A stretch of DNA of 64,000 nt, taken from contig NZ_CP064782.1 of assembly GCF_018905915.1 (NCBI RefSeq), positions 1,240,001 through 1,304,000 of the forward strand, given 5' to 3'. Below the pieces are notes generated by a model. That model worked only from the letters and a program-made list of their open reading frames with translations, ran no database searches and was not told where the DNA came from. How positions within the stretch are numbered: the stretch's first letter is position 1; each line of letters begins with the position of its first letter. Of the stretch, positions 17,017 to 28,449 are shown piece after piece. The position numbers were made by a program, and so were the translations under genes. Origin of the DNA: Azospira inquinata. Lineage in GTDB: Bacteria > Pseudomonadota > Gammaproteobacteria > Burkholderiales > Rhodocyclaceae.

Positions 17017-18621
17017 TCACACCCGGTACTGGCCCACCACCTGACGCATGGCGCCAGCCAGTTCGTCCAGATGCCGGGCCGTGTCCGCCGTGGCGGCCGC
17101 CGCGGCGCTGTTTTCTTCCGTCATCTGGGCGATCCGTTCCACCTGCTGGGCAATGCTGGTGCTGGCCACGCTTTGTTCCCGAATGGCTTCGCTGATTTCC
17201 CCCACCCGGGCTTCCGTGTCCTGGGACACCTGGCTGATTTCCCGGATCGAGTCGCTGGCCTGGGCGGTACGGGCCACGCCGCTTTCCACCTGATCCACCG
17301 CCGCCCGCATGCCTTCGGCGGCGCTCTTGGCGCTGGTCTGCATGGAACCGATGGTGGAGGCGATTTCCTGGGTGGAAGAGGCGGTGCGTTCCGCCAGCTT
17401 GCGCACCTCGTCAGCCACCACGGCAAAGCCCCGGCCCGCTTCCCCGGCCCGAGCCGCCTCGATGGCCGCATTCAGAGCCAGGAGATTGGTCTGATCCGCC
17501 ACTTCCCGAATCACCGCCACCACCGTATTCACCTTGGCGCTGTCCTGATCCAGCAGATCGATGTGTTCGGCGGCGCTGCGCACCACCTGGGCGATGCCGT
17601 TGATGTCTTCCACCGTATGGCCGATCACCTCCGCCCCTTCGGTAGCCACCTGGCCGGAACGCACGGCCAGCTGGTTGGTTTCCCCGGCCCGGTCCGCCAC
17701 GTGGGTGACGCTCACGGTCATTTCTTCCACCGTGGCCGCCATGCTGGCCGCCGCATCGCTTTGCTGGGAGGAACTGACGGACACCTGCTGGGCCGCCGTA
17801 GCCATCTGGGCGGCGGCGTCGGACACTTCGGAGGCGTGCTTGGTAATGTCGGACAGGCTTTGCTGCATCCGGTCCAGCAACCGGTTGAAGGCCGCCGCCA
17901 TAGCGGAAATTTCGTCCTTACCCGTGACCGGCACCCGGCGGGTGAAATCCAGCTCGCTTTCCACCTCTTCCACCAGCCGTTCCACGGCCACCAGGGGCCC
18001 TTCCACCCGACGGTAGGTCATGACCCCCATGACAATGGAAAATGCCGCCGCCAGACCGATAACCCCGAGCAGCAGAATAATGCTGTTGTGGTAATCCGCC
18101 GCCGAAGCCTGGGCCACTTTCCCGGTCAGGGAAGCCTCATAGGCCAGCAGGTTATTGACCGCCTGCATCATGGCCTTGATCTGGGCCCCATGGCTCAGAA
18201 TCATCTCCCGGGCCGCCTCGTTTTTACCGTCATTGGACAGGGCCAGGGCCTGGTCCACCAGGGCGAAATAACGGCTCACCTGGGTATTGGCTTCCTGCAA
18301 CAGGGCCCGGTCCTGGTCATCCAGGGGACGCTGGCGCCCCACCTTATCCAGGAAAGACTTGCGGGCTTCCTGGATGGATGCCATGACGGCCGCCTTGCGG
18401 GTGGTGTCAGTGACCAGGATATGGGTCAGCACCAGGGAACGGCTTTCAAACAACTGGGCCGCCGCCCCGTCCGTGCCAATGACGCTGGGCATGACCGATT
18501 CGTTAATTTCATTGAGGCGCCCGTCCAGGCGACCCGCCGTATCCAGGGCCACCCAGCCGAGTATGGCCAGGGCAATGAGGGAAGTACAAACCAGCAGAAT
18601 GAGACGTTTGGCGACCGACAT
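17017..18621 (-). CDS. Methyl-accepting chemotaxis protein
   Basis: A 534-residue transmembrane chemoreceptor. TM1 is at about 8-28 ([20 protein letters not shown]), a helical periplasmic four-helix-bundle sensor spans about 30-185, TM2 about 187-208, a HAMP domain follows ([18 protein letters not shown]), and a cytoplasmic signalling rod has the hairpin tip [20 protein letters not shown] with EVRKLAERT. The ligand cannot be deduced. ATG 18621 is chosen because GGAG lies seven bases upstream. A possible flagellar-type promoter is 150 bases upstream, and a terminator follows the gene. Confidence 0.92.
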   Translation of the reverse strand: MSVAKRLILLVCTSLIALAILGWVALDTAGRLDGRLNEINESVMPSVIGTDGAAAQLFESRSLVLTHILVTDTTRKAAVMASIQEARKSFLDKVGRQRPLDDQDRALLQEANTQVSRYFALVDQALALSNDGKNEAAREMILSHGAQIKAMMQAVNNLLAYEASLTGKVAQASAADYHNSIILLLGVIGLAAAFSIVMGVMTYRRVEGPLVAVERLVEEVESELDFTRRVPVTGKDEISAMAAAFNRLLDRMQQSLSDITKHASEVSDAAAQMATAAQQVSVSSSQQSDAAASMAATVEEMTVSVTHVADRAGETNQLAVRSGQVATEGAEVIGHTVEDINGIAQVVRSAAEHIDLLDQDSAKVNTVVAVIREVADQTNLLALNAAIEAARAGEAGRGFAVVADEVRKLAERTASSTQEIASTIGSMQTSAKSAAEGMRAAVDQVESGVARTAQASDSIREISQVSQDTEARVGEISEAIREQSVASTSIAQQVERIAQMTEENSAAAAATADTARHLDELAGAMRQVVGQYRV

Positions 18622-18768
18622 GGGGAACTCCGTAAGGCTGAAGGACAAAAGGGGCCGGGGCCCCACTCTGGCGCTATGTTTTTTATCGCGGTCCCGGATC
18701 TGCGCCGGGAGGCTGGCCGCCAGTTGGTCAACTTCCCTGTCACCAGGATCACTACTGTTGGCGATATT

Positions 18769-18794
18769 TTATCGGACAACGGCATATTACTTCA
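18769..18794 (-). promoter_or_regulatory. Possible sigma-28-type promoter for the chemoreceptor
   Basis: On the minus strand TGAAGTA (18788-18794) and TCCGATAA (18769-18776) resemble the flagellar sigma -35 and -10 elements (TAAAGTTT, GCCGATAA) with an 11-base gap. The leader would be about 140 bases long. Match is partial. Confidence 0.35.
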
Positions 18795-18852
18795 TATTAC
18801 TTTTGTATTAGATTGTAACTTGCACTTCTCCCCCAAGCCAGAAGAGCCAAGT

Positions 18853-18858
18853 TATAAT
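18853..18858 (+). promoter_or_regulatory. -10 element of the ahcY-metF promoter
   Basis: A perfect TATAAT. The predicted start at about 18865 lies just before the riboswitch. No good -35 at 16-18 bases; TTGCAC at 18820 is too far, so an unusual promoter or an activator is possible. The AT-rich stretch 18750-18850 stands out from its surroundings. Confidence 0.5.
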
Positions 18859-18867
18859 GGCCGTCCT

Positions 18868-18950
18868 CCGAGGAGCGCTGCGAGATTATTGATCCCAGGC
18901 TCGGAGTTCCTGGCCACGGGCAGTCGCCCTGGTTGTAACAACGGCGCTCA
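18868..18950 (+). ncRNA. S-adenosylhomocysteine (SAH) riboswitch
   Basis: Matches the conserved SAH aptamer. It starts CCGAGGAGCGCTGCGA, has CCAGGCTCGG in the middle, and ends CAACGGCGCTCA. Main helix GAGCGC (18873-18878) with GCGCTC (18944-18949); pseudoknot CCGAG (18868-18872) with CTCGG (18900-18904); an internal variable hairpin lies between. SAH riboswitches turn on ahcY and linked genes when SAH builds up. About 100 bases separate it from the ahcY start. Confidence 0.93.
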
Positions 18951-19056
18951 CCTGTTCAACCCTGCCGGCGCGGGGTGCAGCGTGAGTCCGCGTGAGTTCC
19001 TTATCTCCCGGTCCCCTGCTTCCCGTTTGTCCGGCTTCCGACGAAGGAGCCACACT

Positions 19057-20475
19057 GTGACCGCCCAACTCTCCCACGAATACGTCGTCGCCGACCTGAA
19101 TCTGGCCCCCTGGGGCCGCAAAGAAATCCGCATTGCGGAAACCGAAATGCCCGGCCTCATGGCCATCCGGGAAAAATTCGCCACCGCCCAGCCTCTGAAG
19201 GGCGCCCGCATTACGGGCTCCCTGCACATGACCATCCAGACGGCAGTGCTCATCGAGACCCTGACCGCCCTGGGGGCGGAAGTGCGCTGGGCCTCCTGCA
19301 ATATTTTCTCCACCCAGGATCACGCCGCCGCCGCCATCGCCCAGGACGGGGTGTCCGTTTTCGCCGTCAAGGGCGAATCCCTGGAAGATTACTGGAACTA
19401 CACCCACCGCATTTTTGAATGGCCGGAAGCCAACGGTGCCCCCGTGTTCAGCAACATGATCCTGGACGATGGGGGTGACGCCACCCTGCTGCTGCACCTG
19501 GGCGCCCGGGCGGAAAAAGATCTGTCCGTGCTGGATCATCCGGACAGCGAAGAAGCCACCGTGCTGTTCGCCGCCATCAAGGCCAAGCTGAAGACCGATC
19601 CCACCTGGTATTCCACCCATCTGGCCCATATCAAGGGCGTCACCGAAGAAACCACCACTGGGGTGCACCGGCTCTACCAAATGCACGCCCGGGGCGAACT
19701 GAAGATTCCCGCCATCAACGTCAATGACTCGGTAACCAAGTCCAAGTTCGACAACCTCTACGGCTGCCGGGAATCCCTGGTGGACGGCATCAAGCGGGCC
19801 ACGGACGTAATGGTGGCGGGCAAGATCGGCGTGGTGCTGGGTTACGGCGACGTGGGTAAGGGCTGCGCCCAATCCCTGCGCGGCCTGGGCGCCACCGTGT
19901 GGGTCACGGAAGTGGACCCCATCTGCGCCCTGCAAGCCGCCATGGAAGGCTACCGGGTGGTCACCATGGAAGAAGCCGCGCCCCTGGGGGACATTTTCGT
20001 CACCACCACGGGCAATGTGGGGGTCATCACCCACGACCACATGGCGGCCATGAAGAACAACGCCATTGTCTGCAACATCGGCCACTTTGATTCCGAAATC
20101 CAGGTAGCCAGCCTGCGCCAGTACCAATGGGAAAACATCAAGCCCCAGGTGGATCACGTCATTTTCCCCGACGGCAAGCGCATCATTCTCCTGGCCGAAG
20201 GCCGTCTGGTGAATCTGGGCTGCGCCACCGGCCACCCCAGCTTCGTCATGAGCAACTCCTTCGCCAACCAGACCCTGGCCCAGATCGAGCTGTTCACCAA
20301 GACCGCCCAGTACCCGGTGGGGGTGTATGTGCTGCCCAAGCACCTGGATGAAATGGTGGCCCGCCTGCACCTGGAAAAAATCGGCGCCCACCTGACCACC
20401 CTGACCGCGGAACAGGCCGCCTACATTGGCGTCCCCGTGGAAGGCCCCTACAAGGCGGAAAACTACCGCTACTAA
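19057..20475 (+). CDS. ahcY: S-adenosylhomocysteine hydrolase (adenosylhomocysteinase)
   Basis: A 472-residue NAD-dependent enzyme that splits SAH into adenosine and homocysteine, relieving product inhibition of methyltransferases. Visible: substrate-site segment [15 protein letters not shown], catalytic Lys region [18 protein letters not shown]-binding [15 protein letters not shown], and the C-terminal [13 protein letters not shown] with conserved Lys/Tyr. It starts at GTG, supported by AAGGAG seven bases upstream and by the usual N-terminus. It is under the SAH riboswitch and leads an ahcY-metF operon. Confidence 0.97.
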   Translation: MTAQLSHEYVVADLNLAPWGRKEIRIAETEMPGLMAIREKFATAQPLKGARITGSLHMTIQTAVLIETLTALGAEVRWASCNIFSTQDHAAAAIAQDGVSVFAVKGESLEDYWNYTHRIFEWPEANGAPVFSNMILDDGGDATLLLHLGARAEKDLSVLDHPDSEEATVLFAAIKAKLKTDPTWYSTHLAHIKGVTEETTTGVHRLYQMHARGELKIPAINVNDSVTKSKFDNLYGCRESLVDGIKRATDVMVAGKIGVVLGYGDVGKGCAQSLRGLGATVWVTEVDPICALQAAMEGYRVVTMEEAAPLGDIFVTTTGNVGVITHDHMAAMKNNAIVCNIGHFDSEIQVASLRQYQWENIKPQVDHVIFPDGKRIILLAEGRLVNLGCATGHPSFVMSNSFANQTLAQIELFTKTAQYPVGVYVLPKHLDEMVARLHLEKIGAHLTTLTAEQAAYIGVPVEGPYKAENYRY

Positions 20476-20480
20476 GACCC

Positions 20481-20574
20481 GCACTGGATCGGCCTCCCCC
20501 CGGAGGCCGACCCAGTGCCCCCCATTCCGGCGGAAGCCGCGCTCTTCTTTGCTCGGCGCCGCTTCCGCCTTTTT
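20481..20574 (+). promoter_or_regulatory. Double hairpin, including a terminator-like element, in the ahcY-metF spacer
   Basis: Hairpin 1: GCACTGG/CCAGTGC (20481-20487 with 20512-20518) closing CGGCCTCC/GGAGGCCG around a CCCC loop. Hairpin 2: GGCGGAAGC/GCTTCCGCC (20529-20537 with 20561-20569) followed by five T, ending right before the metF Shine-Dalgarno. The second reads as an intrinsic terminator or attenuator that would lower metF relative to ahcY. Confidence 0.6.
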
Positions 20575-20586
20575 CCAGGAGCCCCC

Positions 20587-21417
20587 ATGACCCCGGAAAT
20601 TTCCATCGAATTTTTCCCGCCCCAGACCAGCGAGGGCGTGGATAAGCTGCGGGCCGTGCGCCAGCAGCTGGCGGCGGCCCAACCCGCCTTTTTCTCCGTC
20701 ACCTACGGGGCGGGCGGCTCCACCCGGGAGCGTACCGCTGCCGTGGTCAAGGAAATCGCTAGCGAAGGACGGGTCGCCGCCCCCCATCTTTCCTGTATCG
20801 GCTCTTCCCGGGATTCCATCCGGGCCATCCTGGACGACTACCGGGCCGCCGGTATCCGCCATCTGGTGGCCCTGCGCGGCGACCTGCCGTCCGGCATGGC
20901 CCAGTCCGGAGAATTCCGCTACGCCAACGAACTGGTGGAATTCATCCGCCAGGAAACCGGCGACTGGTTCCGTCTGGCCGTGGCCGCCTACCCGGAATGG
21001 CATCCCCAGGCCCCCAGCCCGGCCGCCGACCTGCAAGCCTATGTGGGCAAGGTCCAGGCCGGGGCGGACATCGCCATCACCCAGTATTTCTACAATGGGG
21101 ACGCCTATTTCCGCTTTGTGGACGAGGCCCGGGCCGCCGGGGCGGATATTCCCGTGTTTCCCGGCATCATGCCTATCGCCAGTTTTTCCAAACTGGCCCG
21201 CTTCTCCGACGCCTGCGGCGCCGAAATTCCCCGCTGGATGCGGCGTAAATTCGAATCCTTCGGGGATGATGGGGATTCCATCCGGGAATTCGGCCTAGAT
21301 GCGGTCACCGCCCTGTGCCAGCGCCTGCTGGACGGAGGCGCCCCGGGCCTGCATTTTTACAGCATGAACCAGTCCGGCCTGATCCTGGAAATCTGCCGCC
21401 GGCTGGGCCTTTCCTAA
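20587..21417 (+). CDS. metF: 5,10-methylenetetrahydrofolate reductase
   Basis: A 276-residue FAD-dependent TIM-barrel reductase that makes 5-methyl-THF for methionine synthesis. Signatures: ISIEFFPPQTSEG (catalytic Glu), FSVTYGAGGSTRE, LRGDLP, and ADIAITQYFYNGDAYFRFV. ATG 20587 has AGGAG six bases upstream and matches family N-termini. It regenerates methionine in the same cycle as ahcY and metK, and is probably read through from the SAH-controlled promoter across a terminator-like hairpin. Confidence 0.96.
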   Translation: MTPEISIEFFPPQTSEGVDKLRAVRQQLAAAQPAFFSVTYGAGGSTRERTAAVVKEIASEGRVAAPHLSCIGSSRDSIRAILDDYRAAGIRHLVALRGDLPSGMAQSGEFRYANELVEFIRQETGDWFRLAVAAYPEWHPQAPSPAADLQAYVGKVQAGADIAITQYFYNGDAYFRFVDEARAAGADIPVFPGIMPIASFSKLARFSDACGAEIPRWMRRKFESFGDDGDSIREFGLDAVTALCQRLLDGGAPGLHFYSMNQSGLILEICRRLGLS

Positions 21418-21434
21418 GCCTTTTCCCAGTCTTT

Positions 21435-21454
21435 CCCGGGCCTTTCGGCCCGGG
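21435..21454 (+). terminator. Strong GC hairpin after metF
   Basis: CCCGGGCC/GGCCCGGG around TTTC, 18 bases after the metF stop. No T run follows, so it may be a weak terminator or an end-stabilising structure. Confidence 0.4.
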
Positions 21455-21493
21455 ACCGTTCCCCTGGACAGGGAAGCACGACATAATGCCGTC

Positions 21494-22972
21494 ATGCTGC
21501 TCGTCCCCCTGCCTCGGCGCCCGGATTGGCGCCATCCTCCCCTGGTCACCCTGGCCATCATGGTGCTGTGCACCCTGATCTACTTTTTCTGGCAGATCCC
21601 GGGGGACAAGGTCCAGGAGCAGGCCCTGGATTACTACGGCAAGTCCGTGCTGCGGGAGGCGGAACTGCCCGCCTACCTGAACTATCTTTCCGAGCAAGGC
21701 GGAGAAAAAGCCCGCCGCCTACGCCAGGCCTACGCCCATGACCGGTGGCCCCTGGTGCTGGCCGCCATGGAAAACGACGGGGAATTCCAGCTTCGCCTGC
21801 ATCGGGGTCAGGTCATTACCCCCCACTCCCCCCTCTATCCCCAGTGGCAGACCGCCCGCCGCCATTACGAAGATCTCCGCAATCGGGCCGTCACCAGCCG
21901 CTACGCCTTCACCCCCACCGATCCCCGCCCCATCACCTGGTTCAGCCACATGTTCCTCCACGGGGACGAAAGCCATCTGGTGGGCAATATGGTGATCCTC
22001 TTCATTACCGGCTATCTGGTGGAAGAGGCCCTGGGAAGCCGGCGCTACCTGCTCTATTACCTGCTCGCCGGACTGGGGGCCGCCGGACTGGATCTGGCTC
22101 TCCACGGCCAGCGCAGCACCGGCAGCATCGGCGCTTCCGGGGCCATTGCGGGGGTCATGGCCATGTTTGTGGTGCTCTTCGGCGCCCGGCCCATCCGCTT
22201 TTTTTACTGGATCGTTTTCTACTTCGACTTCTGCGTCGCCCCCGCCATCCTGGCCCTGCCCCTATGGCTGGCCAACGAGGCCTACCAGCTCTGGGCCCAC
22301 CCGGAAAGCCCCATCAATTACGTGGCCCACATGGGAGGCTTTGTCGCCGGCGCCCTGCTGGCCGCCTGGTTCCGCTGGCGCCATCCCCACCAGGCCCTAC
22401 CCGATCCGGGGGCTACGCTGACGCCCGCGCCAGGGGAGGCGGAGCCCGCCGCCAGCCTGGCCCGCATTCAAATCCTGATTCGGGAACTCAAGGTGGATGA
22501 AGGGGTGGAGGCCCTGCGCCGCCTTTCCCGCCGCTATCCGGAAGACGAGACGGTGGTGAATCCCTATTACCAGCTGGCCAAACTCCACCCGGCGGACGAT
22601 CACTACCATCGGGCCGCCGCCCGGGTGTTTGCCCTGCCCGCGGGGGACGGGGCCCGGGAGGCCCGGGTGCGGGAGGTGCTGCTGGAGTACATGAGCCTGG
22701 CCCGACCCTGTGTGCGTTTTACCCCGGACGGCCTGGCCACCCTGGCCCGGCGCCTGATTCTGGCCGGTTACGGGGAAGACGGGGAACGCCTGATCCGGGC
22801 CTTGCAGGCCCGCAACCCGGACCATGCCCAGATCGCTCCCCTGCTCATGGTCCTGGCCCGGCACCACGCCCGTCAGGGCAATCAGGAAGCCTTCCGCCGG
22901 GGTCTGGAAACCCTGCGCCAGAATTTTCCCGAAACGGAAGAAGCCCGGCTGGCCACCCAGCTGCTGCGCTAG
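21494..22972 (+). CDS. Rhomboid-family intramembrane serine protease with C-terminal helical-repeat domain
   Basis: A 492-residue membrane protein. An N-terminal TM helix (about 14-35) is followed by a ~110-residue soluble loop, then the rhomboid core: SHMFLHGDESHLVGNM, TM helices, the nucleophile S215 in SIGASGAIAG and the partner H279 in YVAHMGG. After the last TM come ~190 residues of solenoid-like helices (RIQILIRELKVDEGVEALRR ... RRGLETLRQNFPETEEARL). Rhomboids cleave TM substrates inside the bilayer; the substrate is unknown. The C-terminal extension resembles that of the convergent neighbour in layout and wording. Confidence 0.87.
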   Translation: MLLVPLPRRPDWRHPPLVTLAIMVLCTLIYFFWQIPGDKVQEQALDYYGKSVLREAELPAYLNYLSEQGGEKARRLRQAYAHDRWPLVLAAMENDGEFQLRLHRGQVITPHSPLYPQWQTARRHYEDLRNRAVTSRYAFTPTDPRPITWFSHMFLHGDESHLVGNMVILFITGYLVEEALGSRRYLLYYLLAGLGAAGLDLALHGQRSTGSIGASGAIAGVMAMFVVLFGARPIRFFYWIVFYFDFCVAPAILALPLWLANEAYQLWAHPESPINYVAHMGGFVAGALLAAWFRWRHPHQALPDPGATLTPAPGEAEPAASLARIQILIRELKVDEGVEALRRLSRRYPEDETVVNPYYQLAKLHPADDHYHRAAARVFALPAGDGAREARVREVLLEYMSLARPCVRFTPDGLATLARRLILAGYGEDGERLIRALQARNPDHAQIAPLLMVLARHHARQGNQEAFRRGLETLRQNFPETEEARLATQLLR

Positions 22973-22990
22973 CCGGGGGAGGGGCGCCCC

Positions 22991-24274
22991 TCAGGCCTGG
23001 GCCAGACGGGCCAGGGTGGCCAGATAGCGTTCCGCCTCGGCCCGCAGGGGATGGTCCGGGTAGCGGGCTTTCAGGGTTTCCAGAATGCGCCCGGCCATGG
23101 GGTCCTGGTGGAACTGCTCGCAGAGGATTTGGGCGCTGAGCAGATAGACGGCGGGAATGTCCCCGTGGCCCGGATTGCGGCGATCAAAACCCTTCATCAC
23201 CTCCAGGGCCCCCCGAAAATCCCGGCCCCGGGCGGCGGCCTGGGCCAGGCCCAGCACCGTTGCCTCGGGCGTCTCCCAGGCGGCGTCCAGCTGGCGGCAG
23301 CGGCGCCATAGGGCCCAAGCTTCCGCCAGCTGGCCCCGGGCTAGATACACGGGCAGCACGGACCGGGCGTGGCTCAAGAAACGCTCCGTCTTATGGCCTA
23401 GAAGCAGCAGTTTCAGGTACCGGTCCTGGGCCCGGAAATCCCCGGGGGCCAGACGCTGGGCCTCATAGGCCACATCCAGGGCCTGATCCACCTGCCCGGC
23501 GGAAATAAGGGCGGCGATCCGCTCCCCCGGGTCCGCCGCCCGCTCCCCTTCCGGCCCGGCCAGCCCCTCATCCCCCTCGGCGGCCAGACCCAGGTCTCCG
23601 TGGTATTGGTACAGCACGTAGCCCATCAGGTTGAACATGATGAGGGTGAAATACATGAGGATGAAATTGATGGCGGGCACCATGGCCCAGAGGGGCAGCC
23701 GGGGCGCCACCAGCTTGAGCAGTTCCGGTCCCCCCAGGGAGAGGAGGAAGAGGAAGGCGCAAAGGCCCAGATAGGGCAGGCCGATGCTCCGAATCACCCG
23801 CCACAGGCCGGCGGGGCTAAGGGCGGCCCCCATGCTGCCGGTCAGGGTCAGCACCATGATGCTGGCGGGCATGGACAGATTCACCACCCCCTGGGCGACA
23901 AACGCGGCAAAGCGACCCGCCAGGGAGCACAGCCCCAGGGCCAGGCCCATGACAAAAAACACGGCGAATTGCTTGTAGGGTAGGGAATTGCGATGGGAGG
24001 TATCGGTCCGGTCGTAATCCTCCGGCGTCAGGTGCCCCCGGGCCGTCTCCTCCAGCACCCCGTAGGCGTAGCGGGTCAGGGCCAGCCAGGCGCCGAGGCA
24101 GGCCACCGCCGTAATCAGCAATTTGAGGGGCTTGATCATGGGCAGGACCAGGCCCGCCCCGCAGCAGGCGGCGAGAAAGAGCAGATAGCCCAGGGTCCGG
24201 GGCGCCAGGGGGAAGAGAAAGAAGCGGGGCAGGCGCTGCCAGAACGGGGTGATGGGGGCGGCAGAGAGGGCCAT
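22991..24274 (-). CDS. Polytopic membrane protein with C-terminal helical repeats
   Basis: A 427-residue protein I cannot assign to a named family with certainty. Residues 20-245 contain about five to six TM helices (for example YLLFLAACCGAGLVLP, LCAFLFLLSLG, NFILMYFTLIMFNLMGYVLY). A charged linker (to ~265) leads to a solenoid tail starting ERIAALISAGQVDQALDVAY and ending LETLKARYPDHPLRAEAERY. ATG 24274 is preferred over an upstream TTG at 24301. It converges on the rhomboid gene with an 18-base gap, and the two tails look related, so the proteins may share a partner. Confidence 0.7.
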   Translation of the reverse strand: MALSAAPITPFWQRLPRFFLFPLAPRTLGYLLFLAACCGAGLVLPMIKPLKLLITAVACLGAWLALTRYAYGVLEETARGHLTPEDYDRTDTSHRNSLPYKQFAVFFVMGLALGLCSLAGRFAAFVAQGVVNLSMPASIMVLTLTGSMGAALSPAGLWRVIRSIGLPYLGLCAFLFLLSLGGPELLKLVAPRLPLWAMVPAINFILMYFTLIMFNLMGYVLYQYHGDLGLAAEGDEGLAGPEGERAADPGERIAALISAGQVDQALDVAYEAQRLAPGDFRAQDRYLKLLLLGHKTERFLSHARSVLPVYLARGQLAEAWALWRRCRQLDAAWETPEATVLGLAQAAARGRDFRGALEVMKGFDRRNPGHGDIPAVYLLSAQILCEQFHQDPMAGRILETLKARYPDHPLRAEAERYLATLARLAQA

Positions 24275-24355
24275 GGCGGAAGCTTCCCGATGTGATGACA
24301 AAAGGGTAGCCGAGGCCCCCGCCCCTTGTCCATCGCGCCAAAGCCATAGGCCCCC

Positions 24356-25273
24356 TCAGGCAGACTTGGGGCGGCTCACCAGTAATACCCCCACCAGCAC
24401 CAGCCCGGCCCCCAGCAATTGGGCCCCAGACATGGGTTCCTTGAGCAGCCACCAGCTGAAGAAAATGGTCAGCATGGGCCCCAGGGTACCGATCAGCACG
24501 GAGCGGGAGGCGCCGATGCGGCGAATTGCCGCAGACTGCATAAACACGGGCAGCACCGTGGAAAACAGGGCCATGCCCGCGCCGCAGGCGTAGATGGGCC
24601 AGGGCTGGATGAGGGCGCCCAGGGGCTGGGTGAGGACAAAATGGACCTGGGTGGCACCGGTGGAGACCAGCATGGCCAGGGCGGTGAAGCGGGCCGAGCC
24701 CAGGCGCTGGATGGCCCCGGCGCTGCCCGAGAGGTAGAAGGCGTAGCTCAAGGAGGAAGCGAAGACAAAGGCGCTGCCCACCAGCACCGTGCCCAGGTCG
24801 GCGGCGAAATGGAGGTCATGGGCAAAGGCCAGGCCGATGCCCAGATAGGAAATGGCCAGGGAGGCCACCTCCCGCTTTTCCAGGCGCTTGCCGAGAAAGG
24901 CCACGGCAATGAGCACGGTGAGGGTGGGATAGGTGAACAGGATGAGCCGTTCCAGGCCGGCGGAAATGTAGCGCAGGCCGTAGAAATCCAGCAGGCTGGA
25001 ACCGTAGTAGCCGAGTATGCCCAGGGCCGAGAGTTTGAGCCATTCCCGGGCGCTTAAGGGGGGCGCCCCCCGGCTCGAGCGGATACCGATCCAGAGAAAG
25101 GCGGGCAGGGCCAGGACCATGCGCAGGGAAAGCAGGGTCACCGCATCCACCGGGGCGGCGGGGGATACCAGATAGGCCAGTTTGACGAAAATGGCCTTGA
25201 AGGAAAAACCCAGGGCCGCCAGGATGGCGAGGACAATACCCAGGCGTTCGGAGGACCAGGGGAGGCGGGACAT
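24356..25273 (-). CDS. EamA/DMT-family transporter
   Basis: A 305-residue inner-membrane protein with ten hydrophobic helices arranged as two EamA halves (residues ~12-148 and ~160-300). The first half opens GIVLAILAALGFSFKAIFVKLAY; the second ends in TLGPMLTIFFSWWLLKEP and LLGAGLVLVGVLLVSRP, classic DMT wording. Family members export amino acids or metabolites; the substrate is unknown. It is divergent from a LysR regulator across a 119-base spacer, and that regulator is the likely controller. Confidence 0.87.
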   Translation of the reverse strand: MSRLPWSSERLGIVLAILAALGFSFKAIFVKLAYLVSPAAPVDAVTLLSLRMVLALPAFLWIGIRSSRGAPPLSAREWLKLSALGILGYYGSSLLDFYGLRYISAGLERLILFTYPTLTVLIAVAFLGKRLEKREVASLAISYLGIGLAFAHDLHFAADLGTVLVGSAFVFASSLSYAFYLSGSAGAIQRLGSARFTALAMLVSTGATQVHFVLTQPLGALIQPWPIYACGAGMALFSTVLPVFMQSAAIRRIGASRSVLIGTLGPMLTIFFSWWLLKEPMSGAQLLGAGLVLVGVLLVSRPKSA

Positions 25274-25392
25274 GGCGGCACTTCAACGGGGGAAAAGGCC
25301 CATTAGGCCAGGGCCAAGACGGGAAGACAATTGGCCTTCCCCCAAGGTAGGATTCGTCCACATCGAACGCTTATAGAAAGCCTTCAAGCGCC

Positions 25393-26295
25393 ATGCACTA
25401 CGATCTCACCGATCTACGCCTCTTCCAGGCCATTGCCGAGGCGGGCAATCTGACCCGGGGTGCGGAAAAGACGAACCTTGCCCCCTCCTCCGCCAGCCAC
25501 CGGCTACGCCAGCTGGAAGGGGATCTGGGCACCCCCCTGTTTCTGCGCCAGGCCCGGGGTCTGCGGCTCACCCGGGCCGGGGAAGCCCTGCTGCGCCACA
25601 CCCGCCAGGTTTTCGCCCGGTTGGAACAGATGCACGCGGACCTGGCCCCCTACGCCCAGGGCATTCGCGGCCACGTAAGCCTGTGGGCCAACACCCACGC
25701 CACCCACAGCTTTCTTCCCGACGACCTGGCCGACTTCCTCCGGGCCCACCCCCAGGTCAGCGTCACCCTGGAGGAACACACCAGCCCGGTCATTGTGCTG
25801 GCGGTGGCCGCCGGGGAGGTAGAAATGGGCGTGGTGGCCGGGGGCGCCGAGGGGGCCGGGGTGGAACTCCTGCCCTACCGCCAGGACCGGCTGGTGCTCA
25901 TCACCCCCGCCGCCCATCCCCTGGCGGCCCGGGCCCGCTGCGGCTTCGGGGAGGTGCTGGACTACCCCTTTGTGATGCTCCACGCCGGCTCCGCCATCCA
26001 CACCTTCACCACCAACGCGGCGGCGGCCCTGGGGCGCCACCTCAATGTGCGCATCCAGGTGCGCAGCTTCGAGGCGGTCTGCCGCATGGTGGGGGCCGGG
26101 GTGGGCATCGGTCTGGTGCCCCGCTCCGCCGTGCCTGGCGCCAATCTCCGGGAACCTCCCACGGTGGTGGAGCTGGACGAGCCCTGGGCCCGGCGGGACC
26201 TCTCCATCTGCATCCGCCGCCGGGACGCCCTCACCGGCTTCGCCGCCGCCCTGGTGGAAGAATTGGCCCGCCAGGGCGGCACGGGCGAACCCTGA
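25393..26295 (+). CDS. LysR-family transcriptional regulator
   Basis: A 300-residue regulator. Residues 1-60 form the winged HTH ([20 protein letters not shown] ... [20 protein letters not shown], then TRAGEALL). Residues ~90-295 are a two-lobed effector-binding domain resembling periplasmic binding proteins. The effector is unknown. It sits divergently to the EamA transporter, the usual arrangement for a LysR regulator and its target. Its stop is 67 bases from the next gene on the same strand. Confidence 0.9.
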   Translation: MHYDLTDLRLFQAIAEAGNLTRGAEKTNLAPSSASHRLRQLEGDLGTPLFLRQARGLRLTRAGEALLRHTRQVFARLEQMHADLAPYAQGIRGHVSLWANTHATHSFLPDDLADFLRAHPQVSVTLEEHTSPVIVLAVAAGEVEMGVVAGGAEGAGVELLPYRQDRLVLITPAAHPLAARARCGFGEVLDYPFVMLHAGSAIHTFTTNAAAALGRHLNVRIQVRSFEAVCRMVGAGVGIGLVPRSAVPGANLREPPTVVELDEPWARRDLSICIRRRDALTGFAAALVEELARQGGTGEP

Positions 26296-26362
26296 CGCCC
26301 GCCCCTTGTCCACCCAGCCGGGACCCGGGACTTTTCCCGGCCCCGGACCGTCAGGACCCGTT

Positions 26363-28396
<2,034 letters not shown>

Positions 28397-28449
28397 TATT
28401 GGCGGGCTAAACAACAGCAAAACCCAACCTTCCTTTACGGAGCGAGAGC

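Noticed and set aside
16972..19056. In-frame upstream extension of the ahcY reading frame
   Set aside because: The extension runs antisense through the chemoreceptor and across the SAH riboswitch; the GTG at 19057 with AAGGAG matches the conserved protein start.
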